Made by a program: the position numbers and the translations under genes
Shown: positions 1 through 7,501 of the stretch, piece after piece
How positions within the stretch are numbered: the stretch's first letter is position 1
Layout of the letters: each line of letters begins with the position of its first letter
From: Myxococcales bacterium
GTDB taxonomy: Bacteria; Myxococcota; Bradymonadia; REDH01
Assembly (NCBI GenBank): GCA_018970625.1
Contig: JAGWVZ010000043.1
Location: 1 to 14,010 of the forward strand
DNA length: 14,010 bases
Direction of reading: 5' to 3'
The notes under the pieces: generated by a model
What the model was told of the DNA's origin: nothing
Database searches by the model: none
Seen by the model: the letters and a program-made list of their open reading frames with translations, nothing else

Positions 1-784
1 TCAGGCAGGCGTCGGTGTTGCTGGTGTTTCCGTCATCGCACTGCTCGGTGCCGGCGCGAGTGAACCCGTCGCCGCAGATGGCCGTGCGACAGGTCGATGT
101 GCAGGCGTCGGTGTTGCTGGTGTTTGCGTCGTCGCACTGTTCGACGCCGGCGCGCGTAAAACCGTCGCCGCAGGTGGGCGTGCGACACGTGCTCAGGCAC
201 GCGTCGGTGTTATTGCTGTTTCCGTCGTCACATTGCTCGAGGCCGGCGCGAATGCTGTCGCCGCAGGTGGTGGTGCATGCAACTCCGGGTGCGCTGCAGG
301 TCCAGCCGCTCTCGCGCTGGCAGGTGGCGCCACAGCCGTCGCCGGCGCGGCTGTTTCCGTCGTCGCAGGTCTCGGTTCCGATAATGACAGCGTCACCACA
401 GATGGGAGTGCAGGTCCCACCCGCAGTTGGGCACGTCCAGCCGTCTTCGACGACGTCACAGAAGGCGTTGCAGCCGTCGCCGGCGGTCAGGTTACCGTCG
501 TCACACAGCTCGAATCCCTGCCGAACGCCATCGCCGCAGCTCGACTCCACCCGACAGCTGGCCGAGCACCCGTCACCGTTCCGCAGGTTACCGTCGTCGC
601 ATTGCTCGCCCTGCGCAGTCTGACGGGTGCCATCACCGCAGTTGTTGAAGCAGTTGCTGCGCCCGGTCGGCAGATTTACGCACGACCAACCGTCCTCGAT
701 ACCACAGATGACAGAGCAGCCGTCTGCGTCCGAAAAGTTGCCGTCGTCACACTGTTCAATAGGGGCGACGATCGAGTCACCGCA
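1..784 (-). repeat. Seven tandem Cys-rich repeat units (DUF4215-like), last units near-identical
   Basis: Repeat starts (the CGD triplet) fall at residues 268, 317, 350, 396, 441, 472 and 504 of the NIDO protein. The first four units are of variable length (33-49 residues), several carrying an extra EDGW-C or ESGW-C segment. The last three are short (31-32 residues) and share CGD, RAG, EQCDD and NTDAC. At DNA level 1-265 shows a period of about 96 bases with only scattered mismatches, indicating recent duplication. The array continues past the left edge. Confidence 0.85.
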
Positions 785-1585
785 GCTGTTGAACACCTGA
801 TAGTAAAACGAACCGTTGGTGCACGCGGTCGCCGGATTGGGATCGTTCCAGTTGCTGGCGGTCGTGTCGATGTTGACCACACCCGCAGTGCGCGACAGCG
901 GGTGGCTGACCGCCCGGGCATTGTCTCCGGCGTTAAAACCAACCTGAGCCGGCGTGCCGCCCAGGCCGTTGACGCCGCCGTTAAAGTTGCCCGTCGTCCA
1001 CACGATGCTCTGGTATCGGAACTCGACGTCAAAATCACCCGCCGCCCTGTCATCACGGTTGATGATGATCAGCTGGAAGGTGTTGCCGCCGGGTACGCGT
1101 GCGCGATCGTAATAATCGACGTCGAACCAGGTCACGATCATGCGGCGCGGCGTTCCGTCGACGGCCAGCTCCTGCGTGTCGAAGGCATAGTAGATGGTAT
1201 TTCGGCCGGCGCCGCGTTCGGCGCGCGTGTCCACATCACCCAGAAAGGGCGCGATCGACGGAAAGCCGGCGAGCGGAAAAGCGACCGGTGTGAACGTGGC
1301 GGAAGGACCCCCGAACGATACGTTGCCGTTCGTGTTCAGGAACAGCTCGCTGTACTTGCTGCCAAAGTAATTGATCCCCTCGGGAAAGACGCTGGCCAGA
1401 CTCACCGGCCCGGTCGAACCGTCGTCGTTCTTGGCGATCGCGGTGCCGTAGCCATTCACCCCGGGCGTCGGATCAATGGCGGCGCATTGCGCGGCGGCAT
1501 CGTCGATGCCGATCACACTGGTCACCAACACCGTGGCGCCGACCACCGCGCGGACCAGACACGCAAGCGCGTGGGGCTTTATCAT
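1..1585 (-). CDS. Secreted NIDO-domain protein with DUF4215/myxobacterial Cys-rich repeats (C-terminus beyond left edge)
   Basis: The open frame reads 528 codons from an ATG at 1585 to the window edge without a stop, so the C-terminus is missing. Seen: a short basic start and hydrophobic stretch (residues about 8-26) ending near an AAAQC-like site around 33, consistent with a signal peptide. Residues about 70-230 resemble a nidogen-like (NIDO) domain: FLNTNGNVSFGG at 82-93, IAPFLGDVDTR at 111-121, then IYYAF and MIVTWFDVDYYD. From residue 268 on there are seven Cys-rich units of the CGD...EQCDDGN...DGC...C type, the last one cut by the edge. Family knowledge: such proteins are exported and often end in a MYXO-CTERM-like sorting tag; whether this one does cannot be seen. 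A GGAG lies 4 bases before the ATG and a GGGAGG about 20 bases before it. An upstream candidate promoter suggests it is transcribed separately from the operon to its right. Its role is unknown; adhesion or an extracellular matrix function is only a guess. Confidence 0.9.
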   Translation of the reverse strand, partial: MIKPHALACLVRAVVGATVLVTSVIGIDDAAAQCAAIDPTPGVNGYGTAIAKNDDGSTGPVSLASVFPEGINYFGSKYSELFLNTNGNVSFGGPSATFTPVAFPLAGFPSIAPFLGDVDTRAERGAGRNTIYYAFDTQELAVDGTPRRMIVTWFDVDYYDRARVPGGNTFQLIIINRDDRAAGDFDVEFRYQSIVWTTGNFNGGVNGLGGTPAQVGFNAGDNARAVSHPLSRTAGVVNIDTTASNWNDPNPATACTNGSFYYQVFNSCGDSIVAPIEQCDDGNFSDADGCSVICGIEDGWSCVNLPTGRSNCFNNCGDGTRQTAQGEQCDDGNLRNGDGCSASCRVESSCGDGVRQGFELCDDGNLTAGDGCNAFCDVVEDGWTCPTAGGTCTPICGDAVIIGTETCDDGNSRAGDGCGATCQRESGWTCSAPGVACTTTCGDSIRAGLEQCDDGNSNNTDACLSTCRTPTCGDGFTRAGVEQCDDANTSNTDACTSTCRTAICGDGFTRAGTEQCDDGNTSNTDACL

Positions 1586-1635
1586 ACAGCTCCATGTTTC
1601 GGTAACCTCCCGCTGCCGAGAGGTCTCTGGGCCGA

Positions 1636-1669
1636 CGCGCAAGCGCGACGGGTGGCGCATGCGTACGCA
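1636..1669. other. Palindrome-rich leader of the NIDO gene
   Basis: In the untranslated leader upstream of the ATG at 1585 there is a short CGCG/CGCG inverted repeat (1636-1639 with 1644-1647, loop CAAG). It is followed by two overlapping perfect palindromes: CGCATGCG at 1656-1663 and TGCGTACGCA at 1660-1669. These could form alternative RNA hairpins or be a dimeric-regulator site. GC-rich DNA yields short palindromes by chance, so function is uncertain. Confidence 0.3.
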
Positions 1670-1679
1670 CCACAGAAGA

Positions 1680-1707
1680 CGTGTAGCAACATCGAACGAT
1701 CCGTCAA
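1680..1707 (-). promoter_or_regulatory. Candidate sigma-70-type promoter for the NIDO gene
   Basis: On the minus strand a TTGACG (complement of 1702-1707) is followed after 16 bases by TACACG (complement of 1680-1685). The -35 is good and the -10 is poor. It lies in the 199-base gap between the TMTC-like gene stop (1785) and the NIDO start (1585), leaving a leader of about 90 bases. No convincing rho-independent terminator for the TMTC-like gene is visible in this gap, so read-through from the upstream operon remains possible. Confidence 0.33.
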
Positions 1708-1784
1708 CAATCCACCCATACCGCCAGATACGATCAAACCGAGCAAAGCCTAATGGTTACAGCAGGTTGAAGGCGTGATGGAAA

Positions 1785-3812
1785 TTATCGGCCGCCTGAA
1801 TCTTCCGGGACGGCGACCTCCAGCTGCTGCACAAGTCGAGCCACGCCGGGGTGCTGCGACAGGGGCGCAAAGTCGCGGCGTAGTTGGGAGACGAGCTCGG
1901 CACGCGAGTCAGTCAATCGACCCGCGGCTACCGCCCGCTCCAGCAGCCGCGCGTCGTCGGGCACACTTAGCAGCGCCTGCGCGTACCGGTTGACGGCGTC
2001 GGCGTGACGCCCCACCTGCAGCAACGCATCGCCACACGAGACCTGCGCCGAAACGTTCTGTGGCTCGTTCAGCGCCACCGGCAGCAACAGCTCGACCGCC
2101 TCGGCCGCACGACCCAGCATGAGCAGCGTAACACCGTGATAGACCTGATAGGTTGTCGTCGTGCCGTCGACAGCCCGCGCCCACTCGATCTGCGTCAGCG
2201 CCTCTGCAGGACGACCTGTTCGAGCCAGCACGGTCGATAGAATGGCGCGCGTGTGCGCGTTATCGGACTGTATACGCAGTGACTCGCGAAGCACCTGCTC
2301 GGCCTCGGGCAGCTGTCCTGTCTGCGCCAGCGACTCACCGAACTTCGAAAGCACCACGGCGGCCCGCTCGGTTCCGGGCTCGACCTCACTCAGCAGTTGT
2401 CGCAGCAGGTTTTGCCCGCTCACAACGTCACCCTCCCGAATCCAGGCCTGCGCCAGAGACAAACGCGCCCGAAACGCCTGCGGAACATGCTCTACGACGG
2501 CCGCGCTAAAGCGTTCATTCGACGTGAAGTCCGCGTTGCGATTTTGCACCAGCATCCACCACACAACCGCCGTGCCCACAATGACGAGCCAGCCTACACG
2601 AACACGCACCGCGGCGCCCGAGTCAGCGGCGGCTGTAGCCAAAGGTACTTCGGAGCCCGATTCGTCTGCCAGCGCCGAAACCGGACCACCGCCCTGCCCC
2701 ACAAGCAGGTGCCGTAAGCCCGCTGCCAGTGCAATCGCCAGCCCGATCGTCGGCAGGTACAGGTAGTGTTCGGCCAGCCGCTCGTGGTGCGTCACAATCT
2801 GACTAACGGGCAGCAGGGTGCCACCAAACCACAGCAGGCCGAACGATACCATGGGAGAGGTGTTGCGCAGCAGAAGGCCGCCAAACCACACGAGAATAAC
2901 GACAGTCACGCCGATAATCGTGCGAACATCGAACGGAGAAGTGGCCAGCGGAAAGTCGCTGTAGTCGCCGTACAGGCGTACCGGGGCCACCAGCCACTCC
3001 GCGTACCGCGCGTACGACGCGAGCGCCGAGCTGACGTGGGTCAGCGGCGAGTCTCCGTGCCAGACACGGACGGCGGTCGCTGGCGCATAAGCAATTCGAT
3101 ACCACGCGGCGACGACAACGAGCGCCGTCACCAGTAGCAGAGGCAGCCAGAACCGCCGCAAAAGCGGCCACACGCGTGACTCCACCGTCCCCTGCTCACC
3201 GGCGAGCGAGGGTGCCCACAGCATCCACATGACCACCACCGCAGGCAGCGTCGCGGCCATCTCCTTTGACAACAGCGCGAGCACCAGAAACGCCATCGAC
3301 GCAGCGACGCGCAGCACCGGAATCGCCCGAAAATCAAGCGTCGGCGGCCATGAAAGAAATGACGCGACGAAGAACATCGTCGTCAAAAGGTCGCGTCGGC
3401 CCGAAAAGTAGGTCACCACGTCGGTGTGCACCGGGTGCATACTCCACAACGCGGCTGCAGCCAGGGCCACGGTCGAAACGACCCCGGCGCGGTCGCCCGA
3501 AATGCGGCGAATGGTGAGGTACACCCCCCATGTCACCAGCACATGCAAGAGCACATTGGTCAGGTGGTAACCCCAGTCAGCCTGACCGTACAGCACGTGG
3601 TCCAACGCGTAGCTCATGAAGCGCAGAGACCGGTACGAGCATAGCGGTTGCTGCGGAACGGCGAGCACCTCGCTCCACGTATCCACCTGCCAACAGGTGG
3701 TCGACTCCCAGAAGAGCTGGTCGTCAAAAACGCGGGTGGCACTCAGCGCCGAGAACCAGGTCAGCGCTACAATGAGCAGCAACAAAGCCAGATGTATCGC
3801 GGTGGTGCGCAT
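1785..3812 (-). CDS. TMTC-like polytopic membrane protein with C-terminal TPR repeats (putative GT-C glycosyltransferase)
   Basis: 675 residues. Residues 1-425 form about ten hydrophobic membrane segments and carry features of the TMTC/GT-C family: FDDQLFW after the first segment (29-35), RSLRFMSYALDHVLYG (61-76), HLTNVLLH (83-90), HPVHTDVV followed by GRRDLL (126-143), LLSKE (180-184), and LLWFGGTLLPVSQIV then HERLAEHYLYLP (326-354). Residues about 440-620 are a soluble tail of roughly five TPR-like helix pairs (LAQTGQLPEAEQVLRESL and RTGRPAEAL are typical). Family knowledge: eukaryotic TMTCs transfer mannose to protein; bacterial homologues of this architecture are common but mostly uncharacterised. 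Inferred: a transferase using a lipid-linked sugar, with TPRs binding a partner or acceptor. The ATG lies 2 bases after the stop of the preceding gene, with an AGGA 8 bases upstream inside that gene, so translation is coupled. The substrate cannot be told from the sequence. Confidence 0.85.
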   Translation of the reverse strand: MRTTAIHLALLLLIVALTWFSALSATRVFDDQLFWESTTCWQVDTWSEVLAVPQQPLCSYRSLRFMSYALDHVLYGQADWGYHLTNVLLHVLVTWGVYLTIRRISGDRAGVVSTVALAAAALWSMHPVHTDVVTYFSGRRDLLTTMFFVASFLSWPPTLDFRAIPVLRVAASMAFLVLALLSKEMAATLPAVVVMWMLWAPSLAGEQGTVESRVWPLLRRFWLPLLLVTALVVVAAWYRIAYAPATAVRVWHGDSPLTHVSSALASYARYAEWLVAPVRLYGDYSDFPLATSPFDVRTIIGVTVVILVWFGGLLLRNTSPMVSFGLLWFGGTLLPVSQIVTHHERLAEHYLYLPTIGLAIALAAGLRHLLVGQGGGPVSALADESGSEVPLATAAADSGAAVRVRVGWLVIVGTAVVWWMLVQNRNADFTSNERFSAAVVEHVPQAFRARLSLAQAWIREGDVVSGQNLLRQLLSEVEPGTERAAVVLSKFGESLAQTGQLPEAEQVLRESLRIQSDNAHTRAILSTVLARTGRPAEALTQIEWARAVDGTTTTYQVYHGVTLLMLGRAAEAVELLLPVALNEPQNVSAQVSCGDALLQVGRHADAVNRYAQALLSVPDDARLLERAVAAGRLTDSRAELVSQLRRDFAPLSQHPGVARLVQQLEVAVPEDSGGR

Positions 3813-3814
3813 GC

Positions 3815-5746
3815 TCAGGGTCCTGTCGGAGTCGTTGCGCCGGCGGAGGGAGCGCCGGGGCCGCAGGGCACGATGTGTTCTGTCCCACCCTGCAGCGACA
3901 TGGCCTCGGTTCGCAAGCCGCGGTCGTCGGCACTGCAGCGCAGGTCGCCCGAGGTGTCTTCACAGCTCACCAGTAGCGCGGGTCCCGCGGGCAGCCTTGC
4001 TGCCACGGGATAGATCGTTCGCGCGCGCCGCGCCGAGCCCGGAACGGCGGTTGACCAGATGCGGTCGAGGGTGTTTGGCCAGTAGACCTCGACGACGAGC
4101 GAGTGAGCCGTTGGCGTACCGGGACCCTCGAAGACATCCAGCCGGACGTTGGCAGGGCGCGGGTGCCAAACCGTATTTGTTTCCGATACATAGCCGCGCT
4201 CAATCAGCCGCTGACGCATCTCGGGAGTCGCACCTCCGACAAACGCTGTGTCCCAGGCAAGCGCCTCAATGGCAATCGCGTCGGCCCATAGCAGAGGCCG
4301 AGCACATTGTGGGTCCATCACGCATTCGGTGGACCATTCGCGCCAGGGATTCGTCGCCGGAAACAGCTCGGCCACCGGACGTGGAAACCGCATGAAGTGA
4401 ATGTCGGGGTCGAGCGCGAAGGCGCCGGGCCATGCACCGCCCGCTGCCGAGACGTACGAAGCGAGACCCACCGCGACCCGAACATGGGCAGGGTGGTACC
4501 CGGGTGACTCGGTTCCAACCACGGCCGAATACACGCTACCGGGCGAGGTCGAGGGCAGCTGGCCTAACACCCGTGCGGTGTAGTCGCCTGCGTCGGAGGC
4601 GTTGCGCAGAGAGAGGCTCATGGACGCCGCGAGCGCAGCCAACAGCAACGTCGCGAACACTCGGTCGATTGCATGCTGAGCGCGTGGGGCGTGCACAAGT
4701 CCAGCCACGAGCAGCGGCGGCAGCACACGAGGCGAAAGAAAAGCCCAGCCAGGTACATGCAGCGGCAGACAAAGAAACACGGCCACGCCGATCACGACAC
4801 CGCCCATCGCCACCATCGACGAACGATGAGCTTCGTCGCGTGGCCGTGCAGATCGAAACAGTCTAACCAACAGAAGCACCCACGCCACCGTGCAGACCCA
4901 GCCCGCCAGCGGGCTATACCCGTCCACCGACAAGCCTGAAATCTGCCCAATACGCTCAGTCCAGGGTGTCCAGACCCAGCTCGGGCGAGCAAAGAGCGCG
5001 AGCTCCTGCACCGGATAGAGCGATCGAAACACGATGGGCAGGACCAGCACCGTCAAAGGCGCCAGCAAAACCAGCGCGTCAGCGAACCAGTCCCTTCGGC
5101 TGCGGATCGACAGAAGAAGCCACAGCGTCCAGCACGCGCCGATGATCGCGCCCGGGGCGTGCGCCATCGCGGCGACGACCAGCAGCCCTGCAACGCCACC
5201 TCGCGACATCCATCGTGGCGGTTGTGTCACCCAGATGGCCGAAGCCGTTAGCGCGATCGCCAGCGCAGCCACATAGTTCCAGAAGCCCATGGCCCAGGGC
5301 CATCCCACGAGCAGCAACGCACTCCCTGCTATCGCCAGCGGCACATGATGCCCAAACCGACGCGCGATGATAGCCGCGGAGACCGCGAACCCAACGCCGA
5401 AGACACTCAGGAGCACCCGCGCGGCCAGAATGGGCTCGAGTTGTGGAACGAGTGCCAGCATCGGCCCGACAAACCCAAGCGCGGTAAGCGGCAAGTTCGG
5501 CTCGAGCAATCCCGCAAACCGTTCCGGCCACACGTGAACGATGACGGCCAGCAGGTGGTTGGGAAAATCGGCGGCCGGCGGCAACACTGGAAGCCATATC
5601 ACACCCGCAGCCAGCACCCAGACCAGCGCTGCAAGGCTGGTGTCGAGCCAACCCCACGCACGCGAGTTGGCCGAACCCTCAAACCGACCGCGAGCGGTTG
5701 AAGAGTCGTCGCCGTTGCCTGACGAGACCTCCGCCTCGGAGCCCAT
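3815..5746 (-). CDS. Polytopic membrane protein, GT-C-like, with C-terminal soluble domain
   Basis: 643 residues from the ATG at 5746. That ATG follows the AGPS stop by one base and has AAGGG 7 bases upstream. A longer frame begins at a TTG at 5764, overlapping the AGPS gene, and is less likely. Residues 1-32 are hydrophilic. About 11 membrane helices follow to residue about 380. The first ends in LPVLPPAADFPNHL (53-66), so an acidic residue and a His sit in the first extramembrane loop, where GT-C enzymes keep their catalytic or metal-binding acidic motif. Residues about 390-625 are non-membrane, with several Cys (ECVMDPQC, SCEDTSGDLRC) and a Gly/Pro/Thr tail. I do not recognise a named family. 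A GT-C transferase or related polyprenyl-phosphate-sugar enzyme is an inference from topology, the loop motif and the neighbouring TMTC-like gene. It sits between the AGPS and TMTC-like genes with gaps of 1 and 2 bases, so all three are probably made together. Confidence 0.88.
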   Translation of the reverse strand: MGSEAEVSSGNGDDSSTARGRFEGSANSRAWGWLDTSLAALVWVLAAGVIWLPVLPPAADFPNHLLAVIVHVWPERFAGLLEPNLPLTALGFVGPMLALVPQLEPILAARVLLSVFGVGFAVSAAIIARRFGHHVPLAIAGSALLLVGWPWAMGFWNYVAALAIALTASAIWVTQPPRWMSRGGVAGLLVVAAMAHAPGAIIGACWTLWLLLSIRSRRDWFADALVLLAPLTVLVLPIVFRSLYPVQELALFARPSWVWTPWTERIGQISGLSVDGYSPLAGWVCTVAWVLLLVRLFRSARPRDEAHRSSMVAMGGVVIGVAVFLCLPLHVPGWAFLSPRVLPPLLVAGLVHAPRAQHAIDRVFATLLLAALAASMSLSLRNASDAGDYTARVLGQLPSTSPGSVYSAVVGTESPGYHPAHVRVAVGLASYVSAAGGAWPGAFALDPDIHFMRFPRPVAELFPATNPWREWSTECVMDPQCARPLLWADAIAIEALAWDTAFVGGATPEMRQRLIERGYVSETNTVWHPRPANVRLDVFEGPGTPTAHSLVVEVYWPNTLDRIWSTAVPGSARRARTIYPVAARLPAGPALLVSCEDTSGDLRCSADDRGLRTEAMSLQGGTEHIVPCGPGAPSAGATTPTGP

Positions 5747-5747
5747 G

Positions 5748-7433
5748 TCAGCGCCCTTCGCCAACGACGGGAAGCAGCTTGCCGGGGTTCATGATGCCGG
5801 TCGGATCGAGCGCTTTCTGGGCCGCGGTGAGTGTGACGACCCCCAGGGTACCCTTGTCAGACTCCATCCAGGGCAGGTGGTCAGCGCCGACGCCGTGGTG
5901 GTGACTGATGGTGCCGCCGTAGCTGAGGATCGTGTCCGAAGCGCGACACTTGACCTTCCACCACTGCGCTTCGGGCTCATTCAGGTCGCGCCGGAAAATG
6001 AACGTAAAGTATAGGCTCGCACCCGATGCATACGAATGCGAGATGTGGGCCATGATGATGGCTTCGGTACCGGTCTCACGCAGGCTGCTACGCAGCGCAT
6101 CGCGCACACGCTTATGCAGATCGTTGATGTTGGACCACCAGGTAGAGGTCTCCAGCGTATCGACACCCACGCCGCGGTCCATGAGTGGGTCGCGCAGGTA
6201 GGGCATCTCGAAGCGGCCCTTCCACCAGCTCTGGCCCGGTCCTTTCCCGAGAGGCAAGCCCCCGTTTTTACGAGCGATTCGCCCAACGGCATCGCGCGAG
6301 AACTCCATGTGCTGTGCGTCACCTTCAAAGCCAACGAGCAGCAGGCAAGGCTCTTTGCCCCACGGGCTGAACTTGAAGACGCCCTTCGCCAGCTTCTTCA
6401 CGCCGCTGATCGACTTCCCGAGGCTGCCAAATTTCGAGTAGAACTTTGTCTCCTCGGCGTCTGAAAGCCGCATCATCGCGACGGGCACCTCGCCCTGCAC
6501 AATGCCGCGAACCGCGTCGGCGCCAGCCGCAAAGCTGGGGAACAGCCAGGTACGCAGGTCGCGCTCCGCAGGCACCGGGTGCACCTTCACGGTCGCGTCG
6601 GCAATAATGCCCAGCGTTCCCTCCGAACCCGCGATCAGCTGATTCAGGTTTGGTCCAGCGGCAGACTGCGGGAAATCGACGGTGCGGAGCACGCCCGTAG
6701 GCGCCACCACACGGGCCGACGAAAGGAACTTGTCGGCCGTACCATACCGATTGGACTGCTGCCCTGCACCACGTGCGGCGATCCAACCGCCGAGCGTCGA
6801 AAACTCAAAGGACTGCGGGAAGTGCCCCAGCGTAAAGCCTCGTGATTGCAGAGCTTCCTCGAGTTCCGGGCCGTACAGGCCGGCCTGCACCGTGGCGAGC
6901 AGCGACACGGGGTCCAGCGACAACACCGCGTTCATGCGGGTCATGTCGATGGTAAGCACGGCTTTGCGGCCCTCGGGGCGACGTGCTTCCACACCTCCCA
7001 CAACGCTGGAACCGCCGCCGAAGGGAATCACGACCGCGTCGTTCTTCGAGGCCCATGCCAGCAGGGCGGCGATGTGCTCAGCCGTAGCCGGATAAACAAC
7101 CGCATCGGGAGCGCCGCGCAGCGCCCGGGCGCGAATTCGCAGCAGGTCCAGGTAGCTTTTGCCCGCGGCGTGAAACAGGCGCTCGTAGCGGTCCACGTGC
7201 ACATGCTCGGCGCCGACGATGGCCCGCAGCGCATCCAGATCGTCCTCGGTGAGCGCGGAGGGCTCGACCGGCATTTCTTCGAGACTGGGTCCGGGCGTGT
7301 CGGGCAGCACACCACCGCCGGTGGCCTCGCACACCATCTGCCAGAACTCCTGATCGTGTCCCTTCAGGTCAAACGTGTGGTCGGTGCGACCCCAGCCATT
7401 CCAACGAAGTTCAGTGCGCGAGGTACGATGCAT
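5748..7433 (-). CDS. Alkylglycerone-phosphate synthase-like FAD enzyme (AGPS family)
   Basis: 561 residues. Family knowledge: AGPS exchanges the acyl chain of acyl-DHAP for a fatty alcohol, giving the ether bond of alkyl-ether lipids and plasmalogens. Seen: an N-terminal LRWNGWG (9-15), characteristic of AGPS rather than of D-lactate or glycolate oxidases. An FAD-binding type-4 (PCMH) domain covers about 107-290, with PDAVVYP (109-115), VIPFGGGSSVVGG (135-147), a Gly-rich stretch near 214-223, NRYGTADKFLSSARVVAPTG (228-247) and GSEGTLGIIADATVKVHP (269-286). The C-terminal oxidase-type cap includes PYLRD (411-415), HISHSYASGASLYFTF (463-478), the HHH of SHHHGVGADHLPWM (511-513) and GIMNPGKLLP near the end. 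The triple His and the Tyr of SLYF match conserved AGPS active-site positions. No N-terminal targeting sequence is present. The ATG at 7433 has GGGAG 5 bases before it. The gene follows pyrH by 68 bases and leads straight into two membrane genes. The partner acyl-DHAP and fatty-alcohol enzymes are not in the window. Confidence 0.88.
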   Translation of the reverse strand: MHRTSRTELRWNGWGRTDHTFDLKGHDQEFWQMVCEATGGGVLPDTPGPSLEEMPVEPSALTEDDLDALRAIVGAEHVHVDRYERLFHAAGKSYLDLLRIRARALRGAPDAVVYPATAEHIAALLAWASKNDAVVIPFGGGSSVVGGVEARRPEGRKAVLTIDMTRMNAVLSLDPVSLLATVQAGLYGPELEEALQSRGFTLGHFPQSFEFSTLGGWIAARGAGQQSNRYGTADKFLSSARVVAPTGVLRTVDFPQSAAGPNLNQLIAGSEGTLGIIADATVKVHPVPAERDLRTWLFPSFAAGADAVRGIVQGEVPVAMMRLSDAEETKFYSKFGSLGKSISGVKKLAKGVFKFSPWGKEPCLLLVGFEGDAQHMEFSRDAVGRIARKNGGLPLGKGPGQSWWKGRFEMPYLRDPLMDRGVGVDTLETSTWWSNINDLHKRVRDALRSSLRETGTEAIIMAHISHSYASGASLYFTFIFRRDLNEPEAQWWKVKCRASDTILSYGGTISHHHGVGADHLPWMESDKGTLGVVTLTAAQKALDPTGIMNPGKLLPVVGEGR

Positions 7434-7453
7434 GAGAGCTCCCGGAGAGCATG

Positions 7454-7474
7454 CCGCCCTGCCCGCCGGGGCGG
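7454..7474. other. GC-rich hairpin between pyrH and the AGPS-like gene
   Basis: CCGCCC at 7454-7459 pairs perfectly with GGGCGG at 7469-7474 across a 9-base loop. It lies in the 68-base spacer between the pyrH stop and the ribosome-binding site of the next gene, both on the minus strand. No U-tract follows it; the only T-run (five Ts) comes before it, right after the pyrH stop. It is therefore not a classic terminator. It could reduce read-through or protect the upstream message, or be chance. Confidence 0.3.
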
Positions 7475-7501
7475 TCGCAAGGGGCGTGAGAAGCGAAAAA
7501 T

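Noticed and set aside
1..265. Regular 96-base periodicity resembling a CRISPR-like or satellite array
   Set aside because: The repeats are in frame, contiguous without unique spacers and encode the Cys-rich units.
233..1753. Long plus-strand open frame (506 codons) antisense to the NIDO/Cys-rich gene, plus another at 15-623
   Set aside because: The minus-strand frame has a signal peptide, a recognisable NIDO domain and clean Cys-rich repeats. The plus frames give Val/Ala- or Ser/Pro-rich nonsense created by the same repeats and high GC.
1708..1784. Possible rho-independent terminator after the TMTC-like gene
   Set aside because: Only a weak AACC/GGTT pairing with a long loop and no T-run was found.
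5747..5764. Longer start (TTG at 5764) for the GT-C-like gene
   Set aside because: It overlaps the AGPS coding end, whereas the ATG at 5746 has a well-placed AAGGG.
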